Positions 29,283 through 38,268 of a stretch of 43,065 nucleotides of DNA are shown one piece after another. The DNA lies in the NCBI GenBank assembly GCA_017511645.1, contig JAFWJH010000006.1:1-43065 (forward strand), written 5' to 3'. The stretch is from Candidatus Saccharimonadota bacterium (lineage in GTDB: Bacteria; Patescibacteriota; Saccharimonadia; Saccharimonadales; Saccharimonadaceae). Every line of letters begins with the position of its first letter. The stretch's first letter is position 1. Below the pieces are notes generated by a model. The model saw only the letters and a program-made list of their open reading frames with translations, searched no databases and had not been told where the DNA came from. Position numbers and translations under genes: made by a program.

Positions 29283-30488
29283 TTACGTGGCAACGGAGTT
29301 GACGAGTGAGTAGATCGGAAGCAGCGTACCACCGACGACTACGCCGATCAGGCCGGCCATGATCACCATAAGGATCGGCTCGATCATGGTAGAAATGCTA
29401 TTGATCTGCTCGTCGAGCTCGTTTTCGTAAACTTGAGCAGCTTTACCGAGCATTTCGTCAATTTTACCAGATTGCTCACCGATGGAGGCCATTTGTGGCA
29501 CGAGCGGTAGCATATATTCGCGATCTTTTAAAGCCTCGGAGAGAGGCTTACCGCCCTTGATGATCTCGAGAGATTTATTGTATTCGGCTTCTACCACAGT
29601 ATTGTTTACCGCGCCGATGGCAATAGTGATGGACTCTAGCATCGGCACACCAGTGGCCAGCATCATCTCAGCGGTGCGAGCAAAGCGCGAAACGTAAAGC
29701 TTGCGAAACAACCCGCCAAAGATCGGAACGTGGATCTTGAAGCTATCCATAACTTTGCGACCTAACGGGGTTTTCTTGACAAAATAAAATGCTCCACTGC
29801 TCAGTGCGATTAAAACAATAAGTACTAGCCACCAAAAACCAGCAAAAAAATCTGTCATATTGACGAGGAACTGTGTAAGGCCGGGCAACTCTTCACCCAT
29901 GTCCTCGTAGAGATTTTTAACCTGCGGCACTACGGCGATCATCATAAAAGCAAGCACTGCAATAATCACCACAAGGATGATTGCTGGATAGACTAATGCA
30001 CCTTTGATCTTGCTCATCATGGCGGCATCCTTTTCCTCTTGATCGGCGAGGCGCTTTAAGGCGAGGTCTAGAGTACCGGATGCTTCACCGGCCTGAATAA
30101 GTGCTAAGTAAACACCATTAAATACGTCTGGGTAGTTGGAAAAAGCATCGTAGAGTGTCTTACCAGATTCGACATTAGCGAGGATTTCTTCGGTAATAGC
30201 ACGCATACCTCTTCCCTGAGTCTGTTCGATGACGGTGCGGAGCGAAGCGGAAAGTGGCAAGCCAGCACCGATCAGGGTGGAAAGTTGACGAGTAAAGGTA
30301 ATACGATCTTTGTTAGTGACGCGACTCTTGCTACCAAAAATGCCAGTGCCTTCTTCTACGACGGATTGTGGGATATAACCCTGTTCTATCAAAAGCCGGC
30401 CGGCGGTTTGTTCGTTTTCGGCCTGGATGTTGCCTTTGACGACTTTGCCAGTCTCCTTTTCTTTGGCTTTGTAATTAAAGCGCTTCAT
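29283..30488 (-). CDS. pilC: type IV pilus inner-membrane platform protein PilC
   Basis: PilC forms the membrane platform on which PilB and PilT act. The 401-residue protein has the start RFNYKAKEKETGKVVKGNI, two GspF-type domains (RQLSTLIGAGLPL and ARTAEMMLATGVPML), and three membrane helices (about 170-195, 215-235, 372-395). SIGEQSGKIDEMLGKAA is typical. It follows pilT with a 1-base gap and is the last gene of the cluster. Confidence 0.96.
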   Translation of the reverse strand: MKRFNYKAKEKETGKVVKGNIQAENEQTAGRLLIEQGYIPQSVVEEGTGIFGSKSRVTNKDRITFTRQLSTLIGAGLPLSASLRTVIEQTQGRGMRAITEEILANVESGKTLYDAFSNYPDVFNGVYLALIQAGEASGTLDLALKRLADQEEKDAAMMSKIKGALVYPAIILVVIIAVLAFMMIAVVPQVKNLYEDMGEELPGLTQFLVNMTDFFAGFWWLVLIVLIALSSGAFYFVKKTPLGRKVMDSFKIHVPIFGGLFRKLYVSRFARTAEMMLATGVPMLESITIAIGAVNNTVVEAEYNKSLEIIKGGKPLSEALKDREYMLPLVPQMASIGEQSGKIDEMLGKAAQVYENELDEQINSISTMIEPILMVIMAGLIGVVVGGTLLPIYSLVNSVAT

Positions 30489-30489
30489 G

Positions 30490-31578
30490 TTAGCCCTTGA
30501 CTAGCCTGTTGAGCTCGTTAATATCTACGGCATATTCGCGGGCGGAGTCGTATGAAATGACACCAGTTTGAACTAGCTTAGCTAGAGTGCGGTCCATGGT
30601 CTGCATACCTTGGTCGGCACCAGTCTGGATGGCAGTATCAATCTGATGGGTCTTGCCATCGCGGATAAGACTACGGATGGCAGAGTTTGCTACCATGATT
30701 TCGGCTGCAACAACGCGCCCGCCACCAATGGCTGGCACAAGACGCTGGGCACAGATAGCCATCAAGATATTGGAAAGCTGCGAACGGACTTGTGGTTGCT
30801 GGTGGGCTGGGAATACATCAATCATGCGGTCGATAGATTGAGCAGCGGAGTTGGTATGCAATGTCGCAAAGACTAAGTGGCCCGTCTCGGCGATAGTAAT
30901 AGCAGCTTGAATAGTCTCGAGGTCGCGCATCTCACCGATGAGCACTACGTCTGGGTCTTCGCGAAGAACTGAACGCAGAGCCGCGGCGAAGCTAAAGGTG
31001 TCATAATGAACCTCGCGCTGAGCGATAACGCTACGCTGAGACTTGTGCGTAAACTCTATTGGGTCTTCGATAGTAATAATATGAGTGGATTTCTCACGGT
31101 TGATCTTATTGATCAACGCTGCAAGCGTAGTAGACTTACCAGAGCCGGTAGGGCCAGTGACCAGTACAAGCCCGCGCGGGAAATCAGCAAAAGTCTCAAC
31201 GATAGCCGGCATGCCGATCTCGTTGATGCTTTTGATCTGATTAGGGATTAGGCGGAAGGCAGCAGCAAGCTTACCACGTTCGTGGAAAGCGTTGACACGA
31301 AAACGGGCGATATCGCCAAAAGCAAAGGAATAATCAAACTCTTTATCTTTAATAAGGATTTTTTGCTGATCGTCATCGAGAGTAGCAAAGATGAGATTTT
31401 TCAGCATTTCTTCGTTGAGGGCTGGAGTACCAGCGACCGGTGTAAGCATGCCGTCTACACGTAAAATCGGCGGCAAACCATATTGCAGATGAAGATCTGA
31501 AGCATTGCGCCGAACGCATTCTTCGAGTAAAGTTTCAATTTTGACTGTACTTACTGTATTTTGCCCACTGTTTTGCAT
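30490..31578 (-). CDS. pilT: type IV pilus retraction ATPase PilT
   Basis: PilT pulls pili back by removing subunits, giving twitching motion. The 362-residue hexameric ATPase has Walker A GPTGSGKSTTLAALI, the Asp box EDPIEFTH, Walker B EDPDVVLIGEMRD and the His box GHLVFATLHTNSAAQSIDR. I place the start at 31578 because TGC-TATAAT ends 6 bases before that ATG; a longer reading would pass through this promoter. The promoter lies just after the pilB stop, so pilT can be expressed apart from pilB. Confidence 0.96.
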   Translation of the reverse strand: MQNSGQNTVSTVKIETLLEECVRRNASDLHLQYGLPPILRVDGMLTPVAGTPALNEEMLKNLIFATLDDDQQKILIKDKEFDYSFAFGDIARFRVNAFHERGKLAAAFRLIPNQIKSINEIGMPAIVETFADFPRGLVLVTGPTGSGKSTTLAALINKINREKSTHIITIEDPIEFTHKSQRSVIAQREVHYDTFSFAAALRSVLREDPDVVLIGEMRDLETIQAAITIAETGHLVFATLHTNSAAQSIDRMIDVFPAHQQPQVRSQLSNILMAICAQRLVPAIGGGRVVAAEIMVANSAIRSLIRDGKTHQIDTAIQTGADQGMQTMDRTLAKLVQTGVISYDSAREYAVDINELNRLVKG

Positions 31579-31599
31579 AATATTATTATAGCACAAGCG

Positions 31600-33360
31600 T
31601 TACGACAAATCACTCGCGACGCGATTGACTTCCTCCATAGTTGTAATACCCGACAATGCTTTCAAGACGCCGTCTTGACGCATGGTAACGGTTCCCTTCG
31701 ACTTCGCTAGCCGCATGATTTCATTGGCGGTAGCATGGGAAATAATTAATTTTTGAATATCTTCGTCGACAGTAATAGTTTCGTAGAGGCCGGCACGACC
31801 AGAATAGCCCCCAGGAGTCTCTTTGGTGTCCATACCTTTTGCTAGCATGTAGAAATCGTCGTTTCTGACCGGTAAACCTGGGTAGCCGAGGTCTTCACTA
31901 ACTTTGGCGACAGATTCCTTGTCTTCGGGCAAAAGGTCACCGACAATACTATTAATGCCTTCGGTCTCGATTTCGGAAGATTTATACATTTCGCGTTTTT
32001 CGGTGACACGGCGCACTAAGCGCTGACCAATCACTACATTAAGTGTAGAAGCGAGTAAAAATGGCTCGATGCCCATATCGAGAAGACGTGGCAAAATACC
32101 AGCAGCAGAATTGGTGTGAAGTGTCGAAAACACTAAGTGACCAGTAAGGGCGGCCTGCACTGCCAGGGAGGCCGTCTCGGCATCACGGATCTCGCCCACC
32201 ATTACAACGTCAGGGTCTTGGCGGAGGATAGAACGCAAACCCGAAGCAAAGGTGAGGCCGGCGTCAACATTAACTTGAATCTGGTTAATACCGTCCATTT
32301 TGTATTCTACTGGATCCTCTAAGGTAACAATATTGATGGCTTCGGATTTGATTTTTTGGATAAGAGCATAGAGAGTAGTGGACTTACCGGATCCGGTAGG
32401 CCCAGAAGTTAGAATCATGCCGTTAGGTTTTTTGATGCCTTCAAGGACATCACGGAGAGCATGGCCACTCATACCCATTTTTTCGATTTCCATAGAAACG
32501 CCTTTCTTGTCGAGAAGACGAATCACGACTTGTTCGCCCCAGGTGACGGGCGAAATGGCGATACGGAGATCGATCTCTTGGTCGTCGACCAATACGGTGA
32601 ACTGGCCGTCTTGCGGGATGCGGTGCTCGTCGATCTTGAGATTAGAAAGAATCTTGATACGAGAAACCAAGGCTGGGGCAACGGTCTTGGGAAGCTCCAT
32701 GATCTTGCGAAGGACGCCATCGATACGACAACGAATGATGAGCGAATTTTCGAGAGGCTCGATGTGAATGTCGGAAGCTTTGGTCTTGGCGGCGTAACTC
32801 AAGATAGTGGTAAGGGCTTTAGAGATTGGCGAATCTTGGACGATAGTCTTGACGTTACTTTGTTCGGTAGCGGCTTCTTCGTCGGTCTCGCGGACAGCTT
32901 CTTTGACGCCAGAGAAATCGCCATGATATTGTTCGAGGGCTTCGCGTACACCACGCTCAGATGACATCCAAACTCGGATAGGTTGATTAATTAGATTAGA
33001 AAGATAGTCAGTAGCTTGGACATTAGTAACGTCGACCATAGCGACATTGAGCATACCATCTTTTTCGCCGAGCGGCACCGCCATCACGCGAGTAGAAGCT
33101 TCTTGCGGGATCTTGGATAAAATATCCTGATCAATATCAATATTTTTGAGCTCAACATAAGGTACGCCGATGATCAGCGCAGTGGCATGGGCGACCATGT
33201 CGTCACTAATGATTTTGCGTTGCGTCAGCTCAGCTAGAACGGGTTTACCTTCGCGCTCGGCTTCTTCCCTGACAGCTTGGACGAGATTGGGATCAGCCAA
33301 ACCTTCGTTAAGAAGTAAATCAATAATCTTGGCTTCAGCTTCTTTGGTGAGAAGTGCCAT
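31600..33360 (-). CDS. pilB: type IV pilus extension ATPase PilB
   Basis: PilB drives pilus assembly. The 586-residue protein has the N-terminal MshEN/GspE_N-type domain, the N2 domain, and the motor with SGPTGSGKSTTLYALI (about 323), EDPVEYKM, RQDPDVVMVGEIRDAETA and GHLVFSTLHTNSAA. The four-Cys zinc motif found in many PilB and GspE proteins is absent. The ATG overlaps the stop of the upstream gene by one base (TAATG). Confidence 0.96.
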   Translation of the reverse strand: MALLTKEAEAKIIDLLLNEGLADPNLVQAVREEAEREGKPVLAELTQRKIISDDMVAHATALIIGVPYVELKNIDIDQDILSKIPQEASTRVMAVPLGEKDGMLNVAMVDVTNVQATDYLSNLINQPIRVWMSSERGVREALEQYHGDFSGVKEAVRETDEEAATEQSNVKTIVQDSPISKALTTILSYAAKTKASDIHIEPLENSLIIRCRIDGVLRKIMELPKTVAPALVSRIKILSNLKIDEHRIPQDGQFTVLVDDQEIDLRIAISPVTWGEQVVIRLLDKKGVSMEIEKMGMSGHALRDVLEGIKKPNGMILTSGPTGSGKSTTLYALIQKIKSEAINIVTLEDPVEYKMDGINQIQVNVDAGLTFASGLRSILRQDPDVVMVGEIRDAETASLAVQAALTGHLVFSTLHTNSAAGILPRLLDMGIEPFLLASTLNVVIGQRLVRRVTEKREMYKSSEIETEGINSIVGDLLPEDKESVAKVSEDLGYPGLPVRNDDFYMLAKGMDTKETPGGYSGRAGLYETITVDEDIQKLIISHATANEIMRLAKSKGTVTMRQDGVLKALSGITTMEEVNRVASDLS

Positions 33361-33731
33361 TATTCATTCTCCTGTTCTGGAGTTTCTGTGGACTGGTCGG
33401 CTTGGTTATTTTCTGTCTCTTCTTCAACATTTTCTTCCACTTCAACTTCTTCGACGACTTCATCTTCGACGTTGGTGCTGACTTCTACACATTCGCCGTA
33501 TTGATTATATTCGACACATTCGCCCACATAAACCTCGACGGTAGGGTTCAGAGCTTTATAATTAAAAACCTCGGGGTCAGGGTCGGCAATGCTAGCATTT
33601 ACACTAGAGCTGACTTTTTTATAAGTGACATCTTCGATCGGGCCAATAAACAGGTTTGTCACGAAAAAAGCAATCAGCACGCCGGCGATAGCGGCAATGA
33701 TAGAAGTAAAGAGATCGGTTTTGACTTTCAT
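33360..33731 (-). CDS. pilus-cluster membrane protein with acidic tail
   Basis: A 123-residue protein with one N-terminal membrane helix (about 9-30, SIIAAIAGVLIAFFVTNLF), a short domain with two cysteines (VGECVEYNQYGECVEV) and a strongly acidic Glu/Gln-rich tail (about 88-123). It lies between the pilO-like gene and pilB, where other bacteria have pilP or a similar assembly gene, but I see no clear PilP similarity. The cluster position suggests a role in the pilus alignment complex. Confidence 0.7.
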   Translation of the reverse strand: MKVKTDLFTSIIAAIAGVLIAFFVTNLFIGPIEDVTYKKVSSSVNASIADPDPEVFNYKALNPTVEVYVGECVEYNQYGECVEVSTNVEDEVVEEVEVEENVEEETENNQADQSTETPEQENE

Positions 33732-34601
33732 TTATTTACCCTCCGCTTTGATAGTTTCGGTAGTTTCGGTGATGGTAGCCGGATCGACATAATAGGCTGT
33801 GGCCTGAGCGCTAAGCGACAAGGTATTGTTGCTGCCCCATTCAATGGTGGCGCGCTCGATGTCAAATTCACGAATAGAACGTTCGACGTTGTTTAATACA
33901 CGCATAGTAGTGCCAGTGTCCGCTTCAACAGCTAACCTAACCGAAATAGCGTTGAGGCCAGTGCCAAGCGTAGAAGCAGAAGTTGTTCCGCTAGGACTAA
34001 GAGATTCTGGCTGCCAACCAGCGTCAATAAATAATTTGTTCAGACTAGCGAGAAGAGCTTCTTCGTTTTTAAAGGCTGGGAGAGCATCTGGAATAATACG
34101 GAGTGCCGAGCAGCTCTTGATCAGCTGGCTAGCGGCGGTAAGTTCGGCAGCGCCGGTGGCTTCTTTGTAAATATTGTTGAGTTCTTTGAAAGTATAGTTT
34201 TTGCCAGAGTTTGGATTGATACAAGAGGAATTGGCCTCTTTTGGTACGGAGTTCAAGGCTTCGTTGGCGGCAAGATTTTCGAGAATATTAGCGCGAAGGG
34301 TGCCTGGTATCTGAGAAGTTTCGATGCTATCTGGATCACAATCTTTGAGCTCTTGGTCCGTGTAGACATCGCCTTTGGGGCTCTTGCAGATGCCGGTAGA
34401 TTTGATGATATTTGAGTACGAAACGATAGATTCCTCTTCGGCAGAGATAACTCTGGCATTGAAGGAAATCTGCTGAACAAAGTGCACCATGAGCGAGATC
34501 GCAGCACCAAGTACTACCGATGCGCCAAGTACCGCTAACAGCATGTATTGCTGGGCTTCTGAGATCTTGACTCTTTTACTGATCGCGACTTCTTTAGCCA
34601 T
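33732..34601 (-). CDS. PilO-like pilus assembly protein
   Basis: The 289-residue protein has one membrane helix (about 16-42, QQYMLLAVLGASVVLGAAIS), a coiled or helical stretch, a small loop domain with several cysteines, and a C-terminal ferredoxin-like part (INAISVRLAVEADTGTTMRVLNNVERSIREFDI). The layout and place after pilN match PilO, which forms the inner-membrane complex with PilM and PilN. Direct sequence similarity is low. No gap separates it from the next gene. Confidence 0.7.
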   Translation of the reverse strand: MAKEVAISKRVKISEAQQYMLLAVLGASVVLGAAISLMVHFVQQISFNARVISAEEESIVSYSNIIKSTGICKSPKGDVYTDQELKDCDPDSIETSQIPGTLRANILENLAANEALNSVPKEANSSCINPNSGKNYTFKELNNIYKEATGAAELTAASQLIKSCSALRIIPDALPAFKNEEALLASLNKLFIDAGWQPESLSPSGTTSASTLGTGLNAISVRLAVEADTGTTMRVLNNVERSIREFDIERATIEWGSNNTLSLSAQATAYYVDPATITETTETIKAEGK

Positions 34602-34602
34602 G

Positions 34603-35763
34603 TTAGTTTCCTCCGTTCACATTATTGGTATTAGTGCTACATGCAGTATCGCCATCGGCACAATCTCTAGCGCGTTCGCCAAACATAGCCTGGATTTGGA
34701 CGTAAGAATCGGTGACGTTGTGACGGCCAGTTGGCGCAATGGCCAACATATGAGAATTGGTGAAACTATAAACTTCTGGAGCTAAGGAAATTACTGCCGA
34801 GAAGCGTAGAACCAATTCATCGCCAACGCCACGTCCATTGGACGAATCGGAGATTTTAATGCCGTCATCGCCACCTGGCACAAGGGTACAAGAATCGTTG
34901 TGCGAGATCCACTCTGGCTTAGAAGCATCTTTAGTGGCATTGCCAGCGTAGGTGGTGCAGGCACTTTCGAAATGCTCAACGCCAGAAATCTGGCCATCAA
35001 GACTCATGTATGGCTGGCCTTCGACTTGTTTTTCTTTGTACCAATCATCGTATTGCGGAGTGCGCCAAATGCGCACGACTTGCTGGCCCTCATAATCTTC
35101 GGTGGTGTAGGCGCTAGCTTTGGTATCTGAAGACGGATTACAACCTTCGGCGTTGATAGTCCAGAGAGCATAAAGACCTTTTGCGGCATCGTTAAAAGTG
35201 GCGCCATCTTGGCCAGACTCAATGATGCAGTAGGATGGGATGACTGCGCCGTTTTTATCGACATAATTACCATAATCGTAACGCATGTATTTCATACTTT
35301 TCTTGAAAGAATCGAGGACGTTGTAATCGATGAAGGGCTCTTTACCGGCATTGGCTTGTGCGTCAAAAGAGAAAGTTGGCTGATCGGCAGACAAGTTGAC
35401 GCTAAGCTCGGAAATAGTAATAGTGTCAGCGCCAGTAGGTATGATGGCGGACAAAATGTTAAAGGTGCGCGAAAGGACCTTTTTGTTGCCAGTGATAGCG
35501 GAAATATCGCCGAGCTGATCTTTGATGGTGAGAAACTCGCTTAAGTCGCTATAAGAATTGAGCTTAGTAGAGAGGCTATCTAGGGTGGTCTTTTTATTAT
35601 CCAGCGCTAATTGTTGACCGCCCATAATGAGGCCAAAAATTGCCGTAATGCCGATACTGGCGGCTGCCACTACGATACAGAGAAAGAAGATAAAATTACG
35701 TAATTTCAAAGCTTTGATCATTTCGCCCTTGATATCGGGGACTAGGTTGATTTCACGCGCCAT
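34603..35763 (-). CDS. pilN: PilN-like pilus assembly protein
   Basis: PilN links cytoplasmic PilM to the periplasmic complex. The N-terminus ENINLVP-type motif appears as MAREINLVPDIKGEM, the segment that binds PilM, followed by a membrane helix (about 26-50), a coiled segment and a ferredoxin-like domain with TITISELSVNLS. At 386 residues it is longer than usual (about 180-200) because of an added domain of about 200 residues rich in Tyr, Trp, Asp and Cys. The start overlaps the pilM stop by one base. Confidence 0.85.
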   Translation of the reverse strand: MAREINLVPDIKGEMIKALKLRNFIFFLCIVVAAASIGITAIFGLIMGGQQLALDNKKTTLDSLSTKLNSYSDLSEFLTIKDQLGDISAITGNKKVLSRTFNILSAIIPTGADTITISELSVNLSADQPTFSFDAQANAGKEPFIDYNVLDSFKKSMKYMRYDYGNYVDKNGAVIPSYCIIESGQDGATFNDAAKGLYALWTINAEGCNPSSDTKASAYTTEDYEGQQVVRIWRTPQYDDWYKEKQVEGQPYMSLDGQISGVEHFESACTTYAGNATKDASKPEWISHNDSCTLVPGGDDGIKISDSSNGRGVGDELVLRFSAVISLAPEVYSFTNSHMLAIAPTGRHNVTDSYVQIQAMFGERARDCADGDTACSTNTNNVNGGN

Positions 35764-36809
35764 TAGTCGTTACTCCTTTCTGACAACCCAATTGCTACAG
35801 CGAACTCGCTGGAAACATTCATTAACGCACGCTGTTGATCGGCAGTGGTACGTACAAGTTGCCATGGGTTACCCTTCATAGTGGGTACACCAGTCTTGGC
35901 TTCGATATATTCTGGGAAAAGCGGGATCATGCTGGCGTAGCTGGAAAGCACAATACCGCCAACTTTGCCGTTGATATATTTGGTCTGGAAGAAACGTACA
36001 GATTTAGCTAACTCGCTAGCATAGCTATCAAGATGGGTGTTCAAAATCTTGAAGACTTGGCCTTCAACCTGCTGTTCATCAAGGCCAAACTTGAGAATAA
36101 ACTGGCGCGCTTGATCTGGACGGACATTGAGGCCATTGGCAATGGCACGAATTAATACATCTACGCCACCCGGGATAGATCGCACCAAGCGAGGCTGGTC
36201 TTTATACATAACGACAAGGTCGGTAGACTCTTCGCCAAAATCTACTATCATAGTGGCATCAATCGCGCCGGGCGTAGTAAGAGCGCGTGCCATAGCTAGA
36301 GGCTCGGGTTCCATCGCGATAATGTTAAGGCCAGTTTTTTCGATCATTTCCATGGTGGACTCGGCATAATCTTTGGCAACGGAAGAGACTAATACTTCGG
36401 TCTTGGCAGGATCGTTGGGACTAGGGCCAATAATAGTATAGTCAGCCTTGGCATCGCTTAGAGCCATTGGAACATATTTATCAAGCTCATATTTAAAAGA
36501 TTTAGCGAGTTCTTTTTCGGGTAAAGTTTCAGTTTCGACAATAGCGGTAAAAGTTTTACTAGCAGGAAGGCCGAGGGCGATGTTTTTGGTCTTGATGCCA
36601 GCTTGGTTAACAGCGCCAAGAATCGCCTCGCCGAGACGTTTTTTGCCCAAATCTGATGAGTCCTGAGTGAGCTGCTGGTTGATCGGCACGTAAGCATACC
36701 TCTGGAGAGCCCAGCCATGTTGGCTACTACCAGAAAGTTGTACAATTCGCATCGAATTTGTCCCAATATCTAGGGAGAAAAAGTCGCCCACGCCATGCAA
36801 TAAGTTCAT
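35763..36809 (-). CDS. pilM: type IV pilus assembly protein PilM
   Basis: PilM is an actin-like protein on the inner face of the membrane that binds PilN. The 348-residue protein has the phosphate-binding loops FFSLDIGTNSMRIVQLS and MIVDFGEESTDLVVMY, and the adenosine-binding stretch GGIVLSSYASMIPLFPEYI. Two ATGs are possible (36815 and 36809). TATAAT at 36817-36822 ends 1 base before the first and 7 bases before the second, so the second is preferred. It leads the pilM-N-O-x-B cluster. Confidence 0.93.
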   Translation of the reverse strand: MNLLHGVGDFFSLDIGTNSMRIVQLSGSSQHGWALQRYAYVPINQQLTQDSSDLGKKRLGEAILGAVNQAGIKTKNIALGLPASKTFTAIVETETLPEKELAKSFKYELDKYVPMALSDAKADYTIIGPSPNDPAKTEVLVSSVAKDYAESTMEMIEKTGLNIIAMEPEPLAMARALTTPGAIDATMIVDFGEESTDLVVMYKDQPRLVRSIPGGVDVLIRAIANGLNVRPDQARQFILKFGLDEQQVEGQVFKILNTHLDSYASELAKSVRFFQTKYINGKVGGIVLSSYASMIPLFPEYIEAKTGVPTMKGNPWQLVRTTADQQRALMNVSSEFAVAIGLSERSND

Positions 36810-36830
36810 ATCCATTATTATATGCTTATG

Positions 36831-37493
36831 TTAATCTAGTGTCAAGCAGTAAAAACGCTCCAGATTACCATTCTTGCCAGCGAGATCATTGTCACGTTTT
36901 TTAACAATAACGAAGTTGTTTTCTTTCAACCAAGATTCAAAATTTTTGATAATTTCACGACGAATTTTTTCATTTTTGACCACACCTTTATTCAATTGAT
37001 CTGGACGAGCTTCAAATTGAGGCTTCAACATGACAAGAAAATCTGTATTTTTGTATGACAAATGATCTTTGGCATGCCTTAAAATCTTAGTCAAAGATAT
37101 AAATGATACATCTGCAACGATAATGTCTGGAGTTTCAATAGAAACAAGTATATTATCTTCTTCGGGGCGCTCCTTGCTCCCGTCTTCACGGGGCTCGTCG
37201 CTGAGTCCTCGTAGCGACTGCGGATTCCCCTCAGAAGACAATATATTTGTTTCTACATTAAAAATATCAGTTTTTTCGTGCAGCTCTATTCTAGGATCAT
37301 AGCGAAGCGGAGATTTCATTTGGTTGGTTCCCTTCTCTACCGCAATGACTTTTTTTGCGCCATGTTCAAGCGCAATCTCGGTAAAACCGCCCGTAGAAGA
37401 GCCAATATCTAACACAACCTTGTTTTTGAAATCAAAATTGAAGGCGCGTACAGCACCTTCAATTTTGTAGTATCCTCTATTTTTTGCGTTCAC
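36831..37493 (-). CDS. TlyA-like rRNA methyltransferase without S4 domain
   Basis: TlyA methylates the 2'-OH of rRNA cytidines. The 220-residue protein has only the FtsJ-type catalytic domain: GYYKIEGAVRAFNFD, the SAM loop VLDIGSSTGGFTEIA, DIIVADVSFISLTKIL and LVMLKPQFEARPDQL. The S4 RNA-binding domain that normally precedes it (about 60 residues) is absent. The start is GTG at 37493, 17 bases inside efp, with no clear ribosome-binding site. An in-frame Ser/Glu/Arg-rich insert (about residues 80-108) contains the repeat element at 37168-37225. Confidence 0.85.
   Translation of the reverse strand: MNAKNRGYYKIEGAVRAFNFDFKNKVVLDIGSSTGGFTEIALEHGAKKVIAVEKGTNQMKSPLRYDPRIELHEKTDIFNVETNILSSEGNPQSLRGLSDEPREDGSKERPEEDNILVSIETPDIIVADVSFISLTKILRHAKDHLSYKNTDFLVMLKPQFEARPDQLNKGVVKNEKIRREIIKNFESWLKENNFVIVKKRDNDLAGKNGNLERFYCLTLD
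37168..37225 (-). repeat. in-frame repeat element inside the tlyA-like gene (copy 2)
   Basis: This stretch codes for LSDEPREDGSKERPEED-like residues and aligns with the polA insert (7272-7334), best over the 30 bases coding for EPR(D/E)D. It contains the inverted repeat GTCGCT/AGCGAC (37197-37218). It splits a loop of the methyltransferase domain between the acidic loop and DIIVADVSF. Confidence 0.6.
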
Positions 37494-38037
37494 GATATGC
37501 GTATGTCTCCGTATCTACCGATACTATATCGCCCTCTTTGATGAAGGCTGGAACTTTGATTGCTACACCGGTCTCTAGAGTCGCGTCTTTCATGACCGAG
37601 CTAGTAGTGTCGCCCTTGACGACATTCTCGGTATAAGTAACCGTAAGCCAGATATTCTTAGGCAAGACGAGGTTAATTGGAGTGCCGTTGTAAAACTGGA
37701 TCTCCATTTCGTCGCCATCACGCATAAAATCTTGCATGTCGCCAACCATGTCGGCACTGAGCTCGTATTGCTCAAAGCTCTCTGGATCCATGAAATAAAA
37801 CTTTTCGTCGTCCTTGTAGAGATACTGTACTTTGCGGGTGGTAACTTCGGCCGGCTCGATTTTTTCTTGACCTTTGAAGGTCTTAGGGAGAAGCGCGCCG
37901 GTGATGAGGTTTTTAACCTTGACGTTGACGATAGAACCACCGCGGCCCATCACTTTTTGGGAATATTCGACTACTTTATACGGTTGGCCGTCTAAAGTAA
38001 TCAAAGTGTTTTTCTTTAGATCTGTTGGTCCGTACAT
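37477..38037 (-). CDS. efp: translation elongation factor P
   Basis: EF-P rescues ribosomes stalled on proline runs; several proteins here have such Pro-rich parts. The 186-residue protein has the KOW-like first domain (TLITLDGQPYKVVEYSQ), the OB domains and the signature GTPINLVLPKNIWLTVTYTE. The tip of domain I reads VMGRGGS, so an Arg stands where E. coli has modified Lys34 and the usual Pro is Met. It follows rpsR by 12 bases. Confidence 0.96.
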   Translation of the reverse strand: MYGPTDLKKNTLITLDGQPYKVVEYSQKVMGRGGSIVNVKVKNLITGALLPKTFKGQEKIEPAEVTTRKVQYLYKDDEKFYFMDPESFEQYELSADMVGDMQDFMRDGDEMEIQFYNGTPINLVLPKNIWLTVTYTENVVKGDTTSSVMKDATLETGVAIKVPAFIKEGDIVSVDTETYAYRERKK

Positions 38038-38049
38038 TTTATCTCCTTA

Positions 38050-38244
38050 TTAGTTAGAAACGAATGGCAAGAGAGCCAAGTGGCGAGCACGCTTAACGGC
38101 AGTCGCGAGTTGGCGTTGTTGCTTGGCAGAAAGGCCGGTCTTGGAAACTGGCTCAATTCGGCCGTAGGTATCGATATAACGCTGCAGAGTTTTGACATCG
38201 CGATAATCGAAATACAAATTCGGATCGTTTTTTATCCTTCTCAT
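38050..38244 (-). CDS. rpsR: 30S ribosomal protein S18
   Basis: S18 binds the platform of the 30S subunit next to S6. The 64-residue protein has [33 protein letters not shown] and [13 protein letters not shown], all family hallmarks. It is slightly short at the N-terminus. The order rpsF-ssb-rpsR is the common bacterial one; rplI, which often follows, is replaced by efp. Confidence 0.97.
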   Translation of the reverse strand: MRRIKNDPNLYFDYRDVKTLQRYIDTYGRIEPVSKTGLSAKQQRQLATAVKRARHLALLPFVSN

Positions 38245-38268
38245 AAAATCTCCTTCGCTTTTAAGTTA

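Noticed and set aside
33354-33896. Plus-strand open frame of 180 residues opposite pilB and the pilus genes
   Set aside because: It mirrors the acidic tail and helix of the real minus-strand gene; no promoter or ribosome-binding site is seen.
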